Source: an uncultured delta proteobacterium (GTDB lineage Bacteria; Desulfobacterota; Syntrophia; Syntrophales; UBA8958). Taken from it: a stretch of 60,771 bases of DNA. The position numbers were made by a program, and so were the translations under genes. The stretch spans positions 1 through 60,771 of the forward strand of contig CAISJV010000023.1 in the NCBI GenBank assembly GCA_903885795.1, written 5' to 3'. Below are positions 28,992 through 39,081 of the stretch, piece after piece (position 1 is the stretch's first letter; each line of letters begins with the position of its first letter). The notes beneath the pieces were generated by a model that saw only the letters and a list, made by a program, of their open reading frames with translations, was not told the DNA's origin and made no database searches.

Positions 28992-29360
28992 ATGATTCAG
29001 ATGCAGACCATTCTAAATGTGGCAGACAACTCGGGTGCAAAGAAAGTTGCCTGCATCAAAGTTCTGGGGGGGTCGAAGCGGCGCTTTGCCAGTGTTGGCG
29101 ATGTCATTGTGGTATCGGTAAAGGAAGCCATTCCCAATTCTAAGGTTAAGAAAGGGGATGTCATGAAAGCCGTTATCGTCCGCACGGTGAAAGAGGTGCG
29201 AAGGCAGGATGGGTCTTATCTTAAGTTTGATGATAATTCAGCAGTTCTGATTTCTAATCAAATGGAGCCGATCGGAACCAGAATATTTGGCCCTGTGGCT
29301 CGGGAACTAAGAGCCAAGCAGTTCATGAAGATCATCTCTTTGGCTCCTGAGGTACTCTAA
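28992..29360 (+). CDS. rplN: 50S ribosomal protein L14
   Basis: A 122-aa protein that contacts 16S rRNA in the subunit bridge. [19 protein letters not shown] and the C-terminal [10 protein letters not shown] are standard. GGCGGAG precedes the ATG. Confidence 0.97.
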   Translation: MIQMQTILNVADNSGAKKVACIKVLGGSKRRFASVGDVIVVSVKEAIPNSKVKKGDVMKAVIVRTVKEVRRQDGSYLKFDDNSAVLISNQMEPIGTRIFGPVARELRAKQFMKIISLAPEVL

Positions 29361-29399
29361 GGGGTAGACGGACAGGATATGGAAACAAGGAACGAAAAA

Positions 29400-29720
29400 A
29401 TGCATAGAAAGCAGTTGAAAAAGGGAGATATGGTGAAGGTCGTCGCCGGTAAGGAAAAAGGTAAAACCGGCAAGATCATCAGAATCATGAGGGATAAGGA
29501 TCGAATAATTGTTGAGAAACTCAACTTTGTCAAGCGCCATCAACGGCCGGATGCAAAAGGTAAAGGCGGTATAGTGGAAAAGGAAGGATCCCTCCACATT
29601 ACCAATGTTTCCTATTTATGCAGCAAATGCGACACCGGTGTGCGCCTCGGTCACAAAATCCTGGATGATGGGCAAAAGGTCCGTATCTGTAAGAAATGTC
29701 AAGAGACTTTAGACGTATAG
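29400..29720 (+). CDS. rplX: 50S ribosomal protein L24
   Basis: A KOW-domain protein that starts 50S assembly; 106 aa from the ATG at 29400 (AAGGA 8 nt upstream). An in-frame ATG at 29379 would add seven residues. The KOW core [19 protein letters not shown] is followed by a C-terminal CxxC...CxxC pair (LCSKCD and ICKKCQE), a zinc-ribbon-like tail found in many bacterial L24. Confidence 0.95.
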   Translation: MHRKQLKKGDMVKVVAGKEKGKTGKIIRIMRDKDRIIVEKLNFVKRHQRPDAKGKGGIVEKEGSLHITNVSYLCSKCDTGVRLGHKILDDGQKVRICKKCQETLDV

Positions 29721-29730
29721 GTCGATCAAT

Positions 29731-30270
29731 ATGGCAAGACTCAAAGAGTATTATCAAAAAGAAGTGGTTTCAGCGTTAATCGGTAAGTTCCATTACAAAA
29801 ATGTCATGGAGGTGCCGAGACTGCAAAAAATAGTTATTAATATGGGCCTTGGTGAAGCCATCCAGAACGCCAAAATTCTTGATAGTGCCACCTTGGAACT
29901 TTCCACTATCACGGGGCAAAGACCTGTCATTACGAAGGCGAGAAAGTCAATAGCTACCTTCAAACTTCGCCAGGGTATGTCCATTGGTTGCCGGGTAACC
30001 CTCAGGCGAGAAATAATGTTTGAATTCTTTGACCGATTGGTCAATATTAATTTACCCCGGGTCAGGGACTTCCGCGGAATTGCTCCAAAATCATTTGACG
30101 GCAGAGGAAATTTTGCACTGGGACTCAAGGAGCAGATCATTTTCCCGGAAATCGAGTATGACAAAATAGATAAAATCCGGGGCATGAATGTGGTGATTGT
30201 GACGACGGCGAAGACAGATGAAGAAGCCCGGGAGCTTTTAAGGCTGATGGGTATGCCCTTCAGAAATTAG
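29731..30270 (+). CDS. rplE: 50S ribosomal protein L5
   Basis: A 179-aa protein of the central protuberance that binds 5S r[22 protein letters not shown] and the ending [20 protein letters not shown] are typical. It lies 10 nt after rplX. Confidence 0.97.
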   Translation: MARLKEYYQKEVVSALIGKFHYKNVMEVPRLQKIVINMGLGEAIQNAKILDSATLELSTITGQRPVITKARKSIATFKLRQGMSIGCRVTLRREIMFEFFDRLVNINLPRVRDFRGIAPKSFDGRGNFALGLKEQIIFPEIEYDKIDKIRGMNVVIVTTAKTDEEARELLRLMGMPFRN

Positions 30271-30299
30271 GCCAAAAGAACGGCTGGAGGAATTGGAAC

Positions 30300-30485
30300 G
30301 TGGCGAAAAAATCTCTTATCGCAAAAGCAAAGAGGAAAATGAAATTTTCGGTCCGGCAGTACAACCGCTGTCCTTTGTGCGGAAGGCCACGGGCGTATTA
30401 TCGCAAATTCGATATGTGCAGGATATGTCTTAGAAATCTTGCCACCAAGGGGGAGCTTCCCGGGGTGATCAAAGCGAGCTGGTAG
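30300..30485 (+). CDS. rpsN: 30S ribosomal protein S14, zinc-binding type
   Basis: A 61-aa protein, the short C+ (type Z) S14 with C24-x2-C27 and C40-x2-C43. GTG start at 30300 preceded by GGAGG. The longer zinc-free S14 of enterobacteria is not present in this cluster. Confidence 0.95.
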   Translation: MAKKSLIAKAKRKMKFSVRQYNRCPLCGRPRAYYRKFDMCRICLRNLATKGELPGVIKASW

Positions 30486-30506
30486 ATCAATAAAGGAGCC
30501 ATACTC

Positions 30507-30908
30507 ATGGGAATGACCGATCCAATTGCAGATATGTTGACCAGGATCCGAAATGCCAATCGGATGCATTTTAAAACCGTGGATGTTCTCTCGTCAAGAA
30601 TGAACGCAAATATTGCCGAAGTTTTGAAAAAGGCAGGGTTTATCACGGGATATGAACTCAAGAAGGATAAGTTTGAGCGGGAAAGCTTGCGAATAGAACT
30701 CGTTTATCCCGATTCGAGAAATTTCGTTCTGACAGACATTCAGAGAGTCAGCAAGCCGGGCAGGAGGGTTTATGTCCACAGCCAGGATATCCCCAAGGTA
30801 TTGAACGGGTATGGCATTGCGATCCTGTCTACATCCCGGGGGATCATGACAGATCAAGAAGCGAGGGATTCGAAGGTTGGTGGAGAAATTCTCTGTAAAG
30901 TATGGTAA
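30507..30908 (+). CDS. rpsH: 30S ribosomal protein S8
   Basis: A 133-aa 16S central-domain binder; in E. coli also the repressor of the spc operon. MGMTDPIADMLTRIRNA and the STSRGIMTDQEAR signature are typical. AAAGGAG lies upstream. Confidence 0.97.
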   Translation: MGMTDPIADMLTRIRNANRMHFKTVDVLSSRMNANIAEVLKKAGFITGYELKKDKFERESLRIELVYPDSRNFVLTDIQRVSKPGRRVYVHSQDIPKVLNGYGIAILSTSRGIMTDQEARDSKVGGEILCKVW

Positions 30909-30948
30909 CCGTATCTGAGGATATTATGAATACGGTCTGGAGATAAAA

Positions 30949-31488
30949 ATGTCGAGAATTGGAAAAAAACCCATAGAATTGCCTGCTGGTGTCCAGATTG
31001 TCCAGGAGGCGGGGGTAGTCAAGGTATCGGGTCCAAATGGACAGTTGTCAGCAGTCTTACCTCCGGGAGTTGAATTTTCCCTTGAAAATAATATTGTTGT
31101 CATCAAACGACTCACCGATAATCGCATGGGAAGGTCAGCTCATGGTCTGGCAAGGACCATGGTGAACAATATGGTCACAGGGGTAAGCAAGGGGTTTCAG
31201 AAGGGCCTGGAGATATCAGGCGTTGGTTATCGCGCCGAATTGAACAACAATGTTTTGAAAATGGTCCTTGGGTATTCCACTCCTCTTGAGTACAAGGTTC
31301 CGGAAGGGATTGCCATAAAGATAGAAAAGCTTGTCAACATTGTCGTCTCCGGTATTGACAAGTATCTTGTCGGCAAGGTGGCTTCAGAAATCCGAGAGAT
31401 GAGAAAGCCGGAACCTTACAAAGGGAAAGGCATTAAATATGTTGGAGAGCAGGTTCGCAGGAAAGTCGGCAAATCTGTAGGTTCTTGA
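30949..31488 (+). CDS. rplF: 50S ribosomal protein L6
   Basis: A 179-aa protein with two related domains near the sarcin-ricin loop. MSRIGKKPIELPAGV and the PEPYKGKGIKYVGE signature are standard. Confidence 0.97.
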   Translation: MSRIGKKPIELPAGVQIVQEAGVVKVSGPNGQLSAVLPPGVEFSLENNIVVIKRLTDNRMGRSAHGLARTMVNNMVTGVSKGFQKGLEISGVGYRAELNNNVLKMVLGYSTPLEYKVPEGIAIKIEKLVNIVVSGIDKYLVGKVASEIREMRKPEPYKGKGIKYVGEQVRRKVGKSVGS

Positions 31489-31531
31489 TAGATAAAGAAT
31501 TGTCATATATCCTTTTGAAGAGGTAGGCGAA

Positions 31532-31894
31532 TTGGCATCGAAGATTAAAAAGGTCAGAGAAAAGAGAAAAGCCCGAGTCCGGGGAAAGGTATCAGGGACT
31601 CAGGAAAGGCCCCGCCTTGCTGTTTTCAGGAGCGCGAGGCATATTTATGTGCAGGCCATTGCGGATGATCTTGGTAAGACATTGGTAGAGGCTTCGACTC
31701 TGAGTCCGGAGTTGCGAGATGGACTTGGAAAAATGAAAAAGTCAGAAGCGGCCAAGGAGGTAGGCAAGTTGGTGGCGGTTCGGCTCAAGGCGATCGGGAT
31801 TGAAGCGGCCGTTTTTGATCGCGGGCGCTTTCTGTATCATGGAAGGGTTAAAGCCCTTGCCGACGCCGCTCGTGAGATAGGCTTGAAATTCTGA
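31532..31894 (+). CDS. rplR: 50S ribosomal protein L18
   Basis: A 120-aa 5S rRNA binder. A basic N-terminal tail is followed by [16 protein letters not shown] and the [17 protein letters not shown] ending. TTG start at 31532 preceded by AGAGGTAGG; no in-frame ATG would keep the basic N-terminus. Confidence 0.95.
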   Translation: MASKIKKVREKRKARVRGKVSGTQERPRLAVFRSARHIYVQAIADDLGKTLVEASTLSPELRDGLGKMKKSEAAKEVGKLVAVRLKAIGIEAAVFDRGRFLYHGRVKALADAAREIGLKF

Positions 31895-31916
31895 GGATCA
31901 ATAACAAGAGGGGCGA

Positions 31917-32414
31917 TTGGATAAGATCATGATGGAAGAAGTCGAACTGATAGACAGGGTTATTACTATCAACAGGACAGCCAAAGTAGTAAAAGGCGGC
32001 AGGAGGTTCCGTTTCAGCGCCATTGTCGTGGTTGGAGATGGACAGGGATCAGTAGGCGCCGGGCTTGGTAAAGCCCATGAAGTGCCTGAGGCGATCCGTA
32101 AAGGAATGGAGCAGGCCAAGAAAAGCATGAAAAAGGTCGCCATTACGAACAGGACGATACCCTACGAAGTCACTGGAATCTATGGGGCTGGCAGGGTTCT
32201 TCTTAAACCCGCATCAGAAGGGACAGGACTTATTGCCGGTGGCGCTGTACGTGCAGTTCTGGAGGTCGCCGGGGTTCATAATATTTTGACTAAGTGTTTA
32301 GGATCACATAATCCCCATAACCTTGTGAAAGCTACTATTGAAGGTCTTACCCGACTTAAGGAACCAGCTCTGATTGCCAAACTTCGTGGGCAGGTCTTCC
32401 TGGAAAGTCGGTAA
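31917..32414 (+). CDS. rpsE: 30S ribosomal protein S5
   Basis: A 165-aa protein at the mRNA entry and accuracy center. [20 protein letters not shown], then [20 protein letters not shown] are typical. TTG start at 31917 with AGAGGGG upstream; an internal ATG at 31929 is an alternative. Confidence 0.95.
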   Translation: MDKIMMEEVELIDRVITINRTAKVVKGGRRFRFSAIVVVGDGQGSVGAGLGKAHEVPEAIRKGMEQAKKSMKKVAITNRTIPYEVTGIYGAGRVLLKPASEGTGLIAGGAVRAVLEVAGVHNILTKCLGSHNPHNLVKATIEGLTRLKEPALIAKLRGQVFLESR

Positions 32415-32435
32415 TATTTTAAAGAGGTATGTTTC

Positions 32436-32624
32436 GTGGGATCTAAATTGAAAGTAACATTGATTCGGAGCTACATAGGAAGGCCTGAAAAACAGCGAAA
32501 GGTCCTTCGTGGGATGGGGCTCCTGAAAATGAACAGGACGGTCCTGCTTGTTGATACTCCCGAGATTCGAGGTATGGTCAACAAGGTTTGCCACTTGGTT
32601 TCCATGGAAGAGTTGGAGGCATAG
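32436..32624 (+). CDS. rpmD: 50S ribosomal protein L30
   Basis: A 62-aa protein with the core [19 protein letters not shown] and [14 protein letters not shown] start at 32436 after AGAGGTATG. It is followed by rplO after 8 nt. Confidence 0.94.
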   Translation: MGSKLKVTLIRSYIGRPEKQRKVLRGMGLLKMNRTVLLVDTPEIRGMVNKVCHLVSMEELEA

Positions 32625-32632
32625 GTATATAT

Positions 32633-33076
32633 ATGGATTTGCAAACGTTAAAGGCACCGGTCGGATCACGGAAAAGGCGTAAAAGGGTCGGACGAGGTGA
32701 CGGTTCCGGGCATGGTGGGACCGCATGCAAAGGATCCAAGGGGCAAAATGCACGTTCGGGAGGAGGCACACGACCCGGATTCGAAGGGGGCCAGATGCCC
32801 ATGGCGCGGAGGCTTCCAAAACGGGGCTTCCGGAACGCATTTAGAAAAGAAATAATCACCGTGAACCTGATGCAACTTAATGCCTTCCCGGAAAATAGTA
32901 TTATTGATGCCGAGGCGCTGATCAAAAAGGGCCTTATCAAAAAAAGGGGAGACGGCATTAAGCTGCTGGGGAAAGGGGATATTCAACACGCCCTGTCCAT
33001 TAAGCTGGATGCCCTAAGTAAGGGGGCGAAGGTTAAGATTGAAGCTGCCGGTGGATCTGTCGTAGAGGTTTCCTGA
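32633..33076 (+). CDS. rplO: 50S ribosomal protein L15
   Basis: A 147-aa protein with the glycine- and arginine-rich extended N-terminus ([19 protein letters not shown]). The ATG at 32633 fits the family; a longer frame from 32588 would overlap rpmD and adds 15 unrelated residues. It ends 1 nt before secY. Confidence 0.95.
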   Translation: MDLQTLKAPVGSRKRRKRVGRGDGSGHGGTACKGSKGQNARSGGGTRPGFEGGQMPMARRLPKRGFRNAFRKEIITVNLMQLNAFPENSIIDAEALIKKGLIKKRGDGIKLLGKGDIQHALSIKLDALSKGAKVKIEAAGGSVVEVS

Positions 33077-33077
33077 T

Positions 33078-34385
33078 TTGATTGGCGGACTTGGTAATAT
33101 ATCGAAGATTCCGGAGCTTCAGAAGAGGATACTCTACACTTTTCTCCTTTTGATCGTTTATCGTATCGGGGCTCATGTGCCTACGCCCGGAATCGATACT
33201 GCGGCTTTAGCGGCCTACTTCGAACAGGCCAAGGGATCTCTACTCGGGCTCTTTGACATGTTTGCCGGAGGCGCCCTGAGCAATCTTTCCGTGTTTGCTC
33301 TGGGGATCATGCCCTATATCAGCGCCTCTATTATCCTGCAACTTCTGACTATTGCGATTCCCCATCTGGAAAAGCTTTCCAAGGAAGGAGAAGCGGGAAG
33401 AAGAAAAATCACCCAGTATACCCGTTACGGAACGGTTCTCCTAAGCATTATTCAGGGTTTCGGCATCGCTATCGGACTGGAAAATATGGCAGGTCCGACG
33501 GGGGTGTCGATTGTTCTGGAACCAGGTTGGGCTTTTCGACTCATGACCATGATAACCCTGACCGCAGGGACATCTTTTATAATGTGGTTGGGAGAGCAGA
33601 TTACGGAGAAGGGGATCGGTAACGGCATCTCGTTGATAATATTTTCCGGGATCGTTTGTAGAGGCCCGGAGGCGATTATTAATACCTTTCAGCTCCTGTT
33701 AGCAGGGGAGATGGGAATTTTCTCTATTATCATTCTCATCGTCATGATGCTTGGCGTTGTTGGTACGATTGTATTTGTTGAAAGCGCACAGCGAAGGATT
33801 CCCGTACAATACGCCAAGCGGGTAGTGGGAAGAAAAGTATATGGAGGGCAATCTACCCATTTGCCCTTGAAAGTGAATACGGCCGGTGTTATTCCGCCTA
33901 TTTTTGCTTCTTCCATCATCATGTTTCCGGCGACAATAGCGAATTTTATTCCCCATCCGTGGATGAAAGTAGTAGCAGATGCGTTGATTCCCGGCAAAGC
34001 AGTTTACGAACTCATGTATGTTGCATTTATAGTGTTTTTTTGTTATTTTTACACAGCTGTCACATTTAATCCCGTCGATGTGGCGGACAATATGAAGAAA
34101 TACGGAGGATATGTTCCCGGAATCCGACCCGGTAAAAAAACGGCGGACTATATCGATGAAGTTTTGACTCGCTTGACCTTCAGTGGTGCAATTTATGTCT
34201 CCGCCGTCTGCGTTTTGCCGAGCATTTTGATAGGTTATTTCAACGTGCCTTTTTACTTTGGAGGAACCGCTCTTCTCATCGTTGTTGGGGTGGCTCTCGA
34301 CACTGCGGGTCAGATAGAAACCCATTTACTGACCAGACAATATGAAGGTTTCATGAAGAAAGGAAAGATAGCCAGGCGGCGCTGA
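33078..34385 (+). CDS. secY: Preprotein translocase subunit SecY
   Basis: A 435-aa integral membrane channel protein with about ten hydrophobic segments. LGIMPYISASIILQLL and the cytoplasmic loop region RRIPVQYAKRVVGRK are typical. TTG start at 33078, one base after the rplO stop. SecE is encoded at 10260. adk, which often lies between secY and map, is missing here. Confidence 0.96.
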   Translation: MIGGLGNISKIPELQKRILYTFLLLIVYRIGAHVPTPGIDTAALAAYFEQAKGSLLGLFDMFAGGALSNLSVFALGIMPYISASIILQLLTIAIPHLEKLSKEGEAGRRKITQYTRYGTVLLSIIQGFGIAIGLENMAGPTGVSIVLEPGWAFRLMTMITLTAGTSFIMWLGEQITEKGIGNGISLIIFSGIVCRGPEAIINTFQLLLAGEMGIFSIIILIVMMLGVVGTIVFVESAQRRIPVQYAKRVVGRKVYGGQSTHLPLKVNTAGVIPPIFASSIIMFPATIANFIPHPWMKVVADALIPGKAVYELMYVAFIVFFCYFYTAVTFNPVDVADNMKKYGGYVPGIRPGKKTADYIDEVLTRLTFSGAIYVSAVCVLPSILIGYFNVPFYFGGTALLIVVGVALDTAGQIETHLLTRQYEGFMKKGKIARRR

Positions 34386-34419
34386 GGAAGACCATGAAGA
34401 GAATATGAGAGTCGTTTAA

Positions 34420-35169
34420 ATGGTTATTCTGAAGCAACAGAGTGAGATAGAAAAGATCAGGGAAAGTAACGGTATCGTTGCGGAAATATTGGCGGAGTTG
34501 AGAGATAAGGTACAGGAGGGTGTTAGCACTTTAGACCTTGATCGCATTTCCGAGGAACTGGTTTTAAAAAAAGGAGCAAAACCGGCCTTTAAGGGTTATC
34601 GTGGGTACCCCTTTTCCCTGTGTGCTTCGATAAATGAGCAAGTGATTCATGGCCTCCCATCCAAACGGGTGCTCACGGAGGGAGACATCGTCGGCCTTGA
34701 TTTTGGGGTTTATTATCACGGATATTATGGCGACGCCGCCCTGACGCTTCCGGTAGGGAAGATTTCCAAAGAAGCCTCAATGCTCCTGAAAGCGACCGAG
34801 GAATCCCTTGATCGGGCAATTCAGGAGGCAAGGGTCGGGAACCGACTGGGTGATATTTCTGCAGCGGTTCAGAACCATGTTGAGGCGGTCGGTTTTTCGG
34901 TGGTGAGGGATTTTGTAGGCCATGGTATTGGCAGGAATCTCCATGAAGATCCGCAGATTCCCAACTATGGTATCAGGGGTAGAGGGGTGGCGTTGAAAGC
35001 AGGAATGGTCCTTGCGATTGAGCCTATGGTCAATGCCGGAACCTATAAGGTCAAGATGTTGACTGACGGCTGGACGGCCGTGACGGCGGATGGTAGACTT
35101 TCCGCCCATTTTGAGCATACCATTGCTATTACTGATCACGGACCGGAAATATTGAGCCGGATGCAGTGA
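34420..35169 (+). CDS. map: Methionine aminopeptidase, type I
   Basis: A 249-aa enzyme that removes initiator Met from nascent proteins. The five metal ligands are visible: two Asp in [18 protein letters not shown], His in [18 protein letters not shown], Glu in VLAIEPMVN, and Glu in [11 protein letters not shown]. Located directly after secY, 34 nt downstream. Confidence 0.96.
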   Translation: MVILKQQSEIEKIRESNGIVAEILAELRDKVQEGVSTLDLDRISEELVLKKGAKPAFKGYRGYPFSLCASINEQVIHGLPSKRVLTEGDIVGLDFGVYYHGYYGDAALTLPVGKISKEASMLLKATEESLDRAIQEARVGNRLGDISAAVQNHVEAVGFSVVRDFVGHGIGRNLHEDPQIPNYGIRGRGVALKAGMVLAIEPMVNAGTYKVKMLTDGWTAVTADGRLSAHFEHTIAITDHGPEILSRMQ

Positions 35170-35206
35170 ACTGCGGTGGAGAGAGTCGTCGATCAGGGAT
35201 ATACTT

Positions 35207-35425
35207 ATGGCAAAAGAAGAGGCAATAGAAGTCGAGGGGAAGGTTATTGAGCCATTGCCCAATGCCATGTTCCGGGTAGAATTGGAAAACGGTCATCGGG
35301 TTTTAGCCCATATATCCGGGAAAATGCGGATGCATTTTATCAAGATACTTCCCGGAGACAGGGTGACTGTGGAACTTTCCCCTTATGATCTGACCCGGGG
35401 ACGTATCATTTACCGGACAAAATAG
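35207..35425 (+). CDS. infA: Translation initiation factor IF-1
   Basis: A 72-aa OB-fold protein occupying the 30S A site during initiation. The [21 protein letters not shown] and [20 protein letters not shown] segments are typical. Spc-alpha junction position, as in many bacteria. Confidence 0.96.
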   Translation: MAKEEAIEVEGKVIEPLPNAMFRVELENGHRVLAHISGKMRMHFIKILPGDRVTVELSPYDLTRGRIIYRTK

Positions 35426-35479
35426 AATACTGGACCCACTAAGATCGTGTCCTGATGAAAGACACAAGGAGTGAAGATA

Positions 35480-35593
35480 GTGAAAGTAAGAGCTTCGGTG
35501 AAAAAGATCTGCGATAAGTGTAAGATCGTGAAAAGGAAGGGTATTCTCAGGATAATCTGTGAAAACCCCAAGCACAAGCAGCGACAGGGATAA
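35480..35593 (+). CDS. rpmJ: 50S ribosomal protein L36 (zinc type)
   Basis: A 37-aa protein identified by reading the frame directly. [15 protein letters not shown] begins it; C11, C14, C27 and H32 form the zinc site of the C+ L36 form. GTG start at 35480 with AAGGA 9 nt upstream; an in-frame GTG at 35471 is too close to that site. Confidence 0.95.
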   Translation: MKVRASVKKICDKCKIVKRKGILRIICENPKHKQRQG

Positions 35594-35625
35594 AAAGGCC
35601 AGTGGCAAGGTCAGGAGGTTAGACG

Positions 35626-35994
35626 GTGGCAAGAATTGCAGGGGTGGATTTACCAAAGAACAAGAGGATGGAAATAGCCTTGACCTATATTTACGGGATC
35701 GGCAGGACGAAGGCTCAGGAGATCCTCGTGAAGGCAGGTGTTGATGTCAACACTAAGACGGATCACCTTGCCGATGGAGAAATTTCGGCCATAAGAAACA
35801 TTATCGATAAAGAGCATAAGGTAGAAGGAGATCTGCGACGGGAAATTTCCATGGATCTGAAGCGGCTGATGGATCTTGGGACTTATCGTGGGTTGAGGCA
35901 TCGAAAAGGTCTCCCGGTTAGAGGGCAGAGAAGCCACACCAATGCCCGGACGCGAAAAGGACCCAGACGAGCGATTGCAGGAAAGAAGAAGTAA
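35626..35994 (+). CDS. rpsM: 30S ribosomal protein S13
   Basis: A 122-aa protein of the 30S head. [14 protein letters not shown] and the basic C-terminus [18 protein letters not shown] are typical. GTG start at 35626 after AGGAGG. First gene of the alpha cluster core. Confidence 0.97.
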   Translation: MARIAGVDLPKNKRMEIALTYIYGIGRTKAQEILVKAGVDVNTKTDHLADGEISAIRNIIDKEHKVEGDLRREISMDLKRLMDLGTYRGLRHRKGLPVRGQRSHTNARTRKGPRRAIAGKKK

Positions 35995-36006
35995 CGGGGA
36001 GGAAAC

Positions 36007-36399
36007 ATGGCGAGGCCGGCAAGGAAAACAGGAAAGAAAAAAGAGAAGAAGAATATCCCGGAGGGGGTTGCCCATATCCAGTCAACTTTCAACAATACCA
36101 TTGTGACCATTACTGATCTCAGCGGTAACGTTATTTCATGGTCGTCATCGGGTATTCAGGGGTTCAAGGGCTCCCGAAAGAGCACTCCCTTCGCTGCCCA
36201 GATGGCTGCGGAAGATGCCGTAAAAAAAGCAAAAGAACATGGTTTGAGAAGCGTTCAGGTTTATGTCAAGGGGCCCGGGTCGGGACGTGAATCGGCCCTG
36301 CGTGCTCTTCAGCTCACGGGTCTCAATATAACCTTGATTCGTGATGTTACTCCTATTCCACATAACGGGTGTCGGCCGCCGAAACGTAGAAGGGTTTAG
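36007..36399 (+). CDS. rpsK: 30S ribosomal protein S11
   Basis: A 130-aa platform protein. The core [15 protein letters not shown] and the ending [14 protein letters not shown] are standard. GGGGAGG precedes the ATG. Confidence 0.97.
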   Translation: MARPARKTGKKKEKKNIPEGVAHIQSTFNNTIVTITDLSGNVISWSSSGIQGFKGSRKSTPFAAQMAAEDAVKKAKEHGLRSVQVYVKGPGSGRESALRALQLTGLNITLIRDVTPIPHNGCRPPKRRRV

Positions 36400-36440
36400 A
36401 AATCATTTTATTGCAGATATTGGTTTAACAGGGAGGAACT

Positions 36441-37067
36441 TTGGCAAGATATCGAGAATCCGTATGCAGGTTGTGCCGCAGGGAAGGCCTGAAATTGTTT
36501 CTTAAAGGCGACCGGTGTTACAGTGAAAAATGCGCCTTTGAACGTCGGGAATACGCACCGGGAGACCATGGTCAGATGAGAAAAAAACCTTCCGACTATG
36601 GAGTGCAGCTGCGGGCCAAACAGAAACTCAAGAGGATGTATGGCCTCTTGGAAAAACAATTCCACAGTTATTTCGAAAAAGCCGACCGACAAAAGGGAAT
36701 CACCGGAACAAACCTGCTGGTCCTTTTAGAGAGAAGGCTGGACAACATGGTCTTCCGGATGGGATTTGCAAGCTCCCGGACGGAAGCGAGACAGTTGGTC
36801 AGGCATTATCATTTTTCAGTCAACGGCAAAAAGGTCAATATTCCCTCTTATTTGGTAAAAGTGGGTGATGAGATCGAGGTTCGCGAGGGGAGCAGGAAAG
36901 TTTCCACCATCATGGAGTCCTTGGAGTCGGTTGCCCGTCGCGGCATACCTCAGTGGTTGACCCTGGATAAAGGAAACTTCAAGGGCGCCGTCAGGATGTT
37001 CCCCACCCGTGAAGAATTGACCATGCCGGTTCAAGAACAGCTGGTTGTGGAGCTCTACTCAAAATAA
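36441..37067 (+). CDS. rpsD: 30S ribosomal protein S4 (zinc-type N-terminus)
   Basis: A 208-aa primary 16S binder; in E. coli also the alpha-operon repressor. The N-terminus has four Cys (C9, C12, C26, C31), the zinc-binding form lost in enterobacteria. The S4 RNA-binding domain contains [23 protein letters not shown] start at 36441 after GGGAGG. Confidence 0.96.
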   Translation: MARYRESVCRLCRREGLKLFLKGDRCYSEKCAFERREYAPGDHGQMRKKPSDYGVQLRAKQKLKRMYGLLEKQFHSYFEKADRQKGITGTNLLVLLERRLDNMVFRMGFASSRTEARQLVRHYHFSVNGKKVNIPSYLVKVGDEIEVREGSRKVSTIMESLESVARRGIPQWLTLDKGNFKGAVRMFPTREELTMPVQEQLVVELYSK

Positions 37068-37114
37068 TGTTAATACTCCGGTAAGGTTTTAATGAAATAT
37101 CCGGAACGGTAAGG

Positions 37115-38116
37115 ATGAAGACAATGCAGCGAAACTGGCGTGGCTTGATACGACCCAAAAGGATAGAGATCGACGAGAGTACCCATACACAGTACTATGG
37201 GGAATTTAGCTGCCAACCCCTGGAAAGGGGGATGGGAATTACTTTGGGGAATGCCCTGCGGAGGACTCTTTTGTCTTCGATTCAAGGAGCATCCATTGTT
37301 TCCGTGCGTATTGATGGAGTTCTTCATGAATTTTCCACTGTCCCCGGGGTCAAGGAAGATGTGACAGACATCATTCTGAATCTTAAGGGTGTGCGCGTGA
37401 TGCTCAATCAGGATGGGCCGCGGGTCATTCGCCTTGACATTTCTAAAGAGGGGATTGTCAAAGCAGGGGACATCGTTCATGACGGTACAGTGGAGATCCT
37501 CAATCCTGACCACTATCTTGCCACCCTTTCCGGAAACAGTTCCTTGAAAGCGGACATGGTCGTCAAAGTGGGACGAGGTTATGTGCAAGCGAAAAAGGAA
37601 AAGGATTTTGACCAGCCCGAGGGGACCATTAACATTGATGCGATTTATTCGCCGATCAAGAAGGTCAATTATACAGTTACCCATGCGCGGGTGGGGCAAA
37701 TTGCCGATTATGACCGGCTTGTGCTCGAAGTATGGACTGATGGTAGTGTACTTCCAGAAGATGCCGTCGCCTATGCCTCGAAGATATTGAAGGAGCAACT
37801 GGATATCTTCATTAACTTCAGTGAAGTAGAAGAGGAATTGGAACAACCCGAGATCGAGGAGAAGGATAATCTCAACGAACAGCTTCTCAGGCATGTCGAC
37901 GACCTGGAATTGTCGGTACGGTCTGCCAATTGTCTCAAGAATGCGGGAATCAATCTGATTGGGGAGCTGGTCCAGAAATCGGAAGCGGAGATGTTGAAGA
38001 CGAAGAACTTCGGAAGAAAATCACTAAATGAAATAAAAGAGATTCTTGCTGAGCAAGGATTGGGTTTCGGTATGAAGCTGGAATTTCCGCCCTGGACCCT
38101 GCGGGAAGACAGCTAG
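37115..38116 (+). CDS. rpoA: DNA-directed RNA polymerase subunit alpha
   Basis: A 333-aa alpha subunit. The N-terminal dimerization domain (about 1-230, with [17 protein letters not shown]) is joined by an acidic linker to the C-terminal domain. That domain keeps the DNA-contacting [12 protein letters not shown] helix and the [12 protein letters not shown] region, so UP-element and activator contacts should be normal. Confidence 0.97.
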   Translation: MKTMQRNWRGLIRPKRIEIDESTHTQYYGEFSCQPLERGMGITLGNALRRTLLSSIQGASIVSVRIDGVLHEFSTVPGVKEDVTDIILNLKGVRVMLNQDGPRVIRLDISKEGIVKAGDIVHDGTVEILNPDHYLATLSGNSSLKADMVVKVGRGYVQAKKEKDFDQPEGTINIDAIYSPIKKVNYTVTHARVGQIADYDRLVLEVWTDGSVLPEDAVAYASKILKEQLDIFINFSEVEEELEQPEIEEKDNLNEQLLRHVDDLELSVRSANCLKNAGINLIGELVQKSEAEMLKTKNFGRKSLNEIKEILAEQGLGFGMKLEFPPWTLREDS

Positions 38117-38178
38117 AAGATAGAGACGATAAGTCCACAAAGGTAAAACTGGACATCAGATAGAGAGGACAAAGAACT

Positions 38179-38577
38179 ATGCGTCACGGTAAGGCGGGTT
38201 GCAAGCTGGGAAGGACAACAAGCCATAGAACGGCTATGTTGAGAAACATGGTCACGTCCTTTATAGAGCATGAGTCGATCAGGACTACGGACAGTAAGGC
38301 AAAAGAACTCAAACGGGTAGCCGAAAAGATGGTCACCTTGGGGAAAAGGGGCGATCTCCACGCCCGCAGGCAGGCACTGGCCTATGTACGCAGCACTTCA
38401 ATGGTTGCGAAGCTGTTTGATGAGCTGTCGGCAAGGTATCGTAGCCGGGCCGGAGGTTATACCAGGATTGTGAAAATCGGGTTTCGTAACGGGGACAATG
38501 CACCTGAGTCCATTGTAGAATTTGTCAAAGACGCCGAAAAGGAAAAAACGAAGAAAAAGGCAGCGGCGGCAAAATAG
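38179..38577 (+). CDS. rplQ: 50S ribosomal protein L17
   Basis: A 132-aa protein near the tunnel exit. [17 protein letters not shown] and the C-terminal [20 protein letters not shown] are typical, followed by a Lys/Ala tail. Last gene of the ribosomal superoperon; a strong terminator follows. Confidence 0.97.
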   Translation: MRHGKAGCKLGRTTSHRTAMLRNMVTSFIEHESIRTTDSKAKELKRVAEKMVTLGKRGDLHARRQALAYVRSTSMVAKLFDELSARYRSRAGGYTRIVKIGFRNGDNAPESIVEFVKDAEKEKTKKKAAAAK

Positions 38578-38618
38578 AGTCTGACGGACAAGTTGTCCCC
38601 AGGATGACTTTTATACCA

Positions 38619-38658
38619 TAAGAAAAGGCAAGTCTCTGACTTGCCTTTTCTTATTTGT
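38619..38658 (+). terminator. Strong intrinsic terminator after rplQ
   Basis: A perfect 16-bp stem (38619-38634 with 38638-38653; arms contain AAAAGGCAAGTC and GACTTGCCTTTT) with a TCT loop and a following T-rich tract. The A-rich arm on the left also makes it capable of bidirectional termination. It ends the alpha operon. Confidence 0.93.
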
Positions 38659-38737
38659 TCTTGTCTTTTTTGATGAAAAAGTATAGAAACGCCTCAATAC
38701 TTCATTAGAGAGTCATTTGATGAAAGGAGGTCTGATT

Positions 38738-38998
38738 ATGGCGGAAGAAAAGATCGGCGAGGTTGTAAAATTTTTTGCGAAGCCTTCTGTGGCAGCGGTC
38801 AAGATTGTCAACGGCGAGCTCAAAGTCGGAGATACCATCAAGATTACCGGACATACGACGGATGTTAGCAATCTCATAGATTCCATGGAGGTCAACAACG
38901 AGAAGGTGGCGAAAGCAGTACCGGGGGATTATATCGGTATCAAGGTGCCAGATCGTGTCCGCCCTGGCGACGAGGTTTTCAGAGTTATTCCTGATTGA
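38738..38998 (+). CDS. Translation elongation factor-like protein (stand-alone EF-Tu domain II)
   Basis: An 86-aa soluble protein. Its whole length corresponds to the beta-barrel domain II of translational GTPases: IGEVVKFFAKPSVAAVKI, then LKVGDTIKITGHTTD, and GDYIGIKVPDRVRPGDEVF. No G domain is present. Similar small proteins occur beside ribosomal or other genes in deltaproteobacteria, usually annotated only as elongation factor-like. A strong AAAGGAGG stands 8 nt before ATG 38738. It has its own terminator downstream, so it is a monocistronic gene. Function is unknown. Confidence 0.8.
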   Translation: MAEEKIGEVVKFFAKPSVAAVKIVNGELKVGDTIKITGHTTDVSNLIDSMEVNNEKVAKAVPGDYIGIKVPDRVRPGDEVFRVIPD

Positions 38999-39028
38999 TC
39001 TGAAACACCCGTATTGCTAGTTGATCTA

Positions 39029-39071
39029 AGCCATGGATCTTCACATTTTATTGCGAATCCATGGCTTTTTC
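39029..39071 (+). terminator. Intrinsic terminator after the elongation factor-like gene
   Basis: A 10-bp stem AGCCATGGAT (39029-39038)/ATCCATGGCT (39057-39066) is followed by TTTTTC. The ATG within the right arm (39061) is in frame with folC but is better read as part of this hairpin than as a start. Confidence 0.8.
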
Positions 39072-39081
39072 TATATTCATA

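Noticed and set aside
39061-39081. Upstream start for folC
   Set aside because: The ATG lies in the right arm of an intrinsic terminator; ATG 39082 gives the usual N-terminus.
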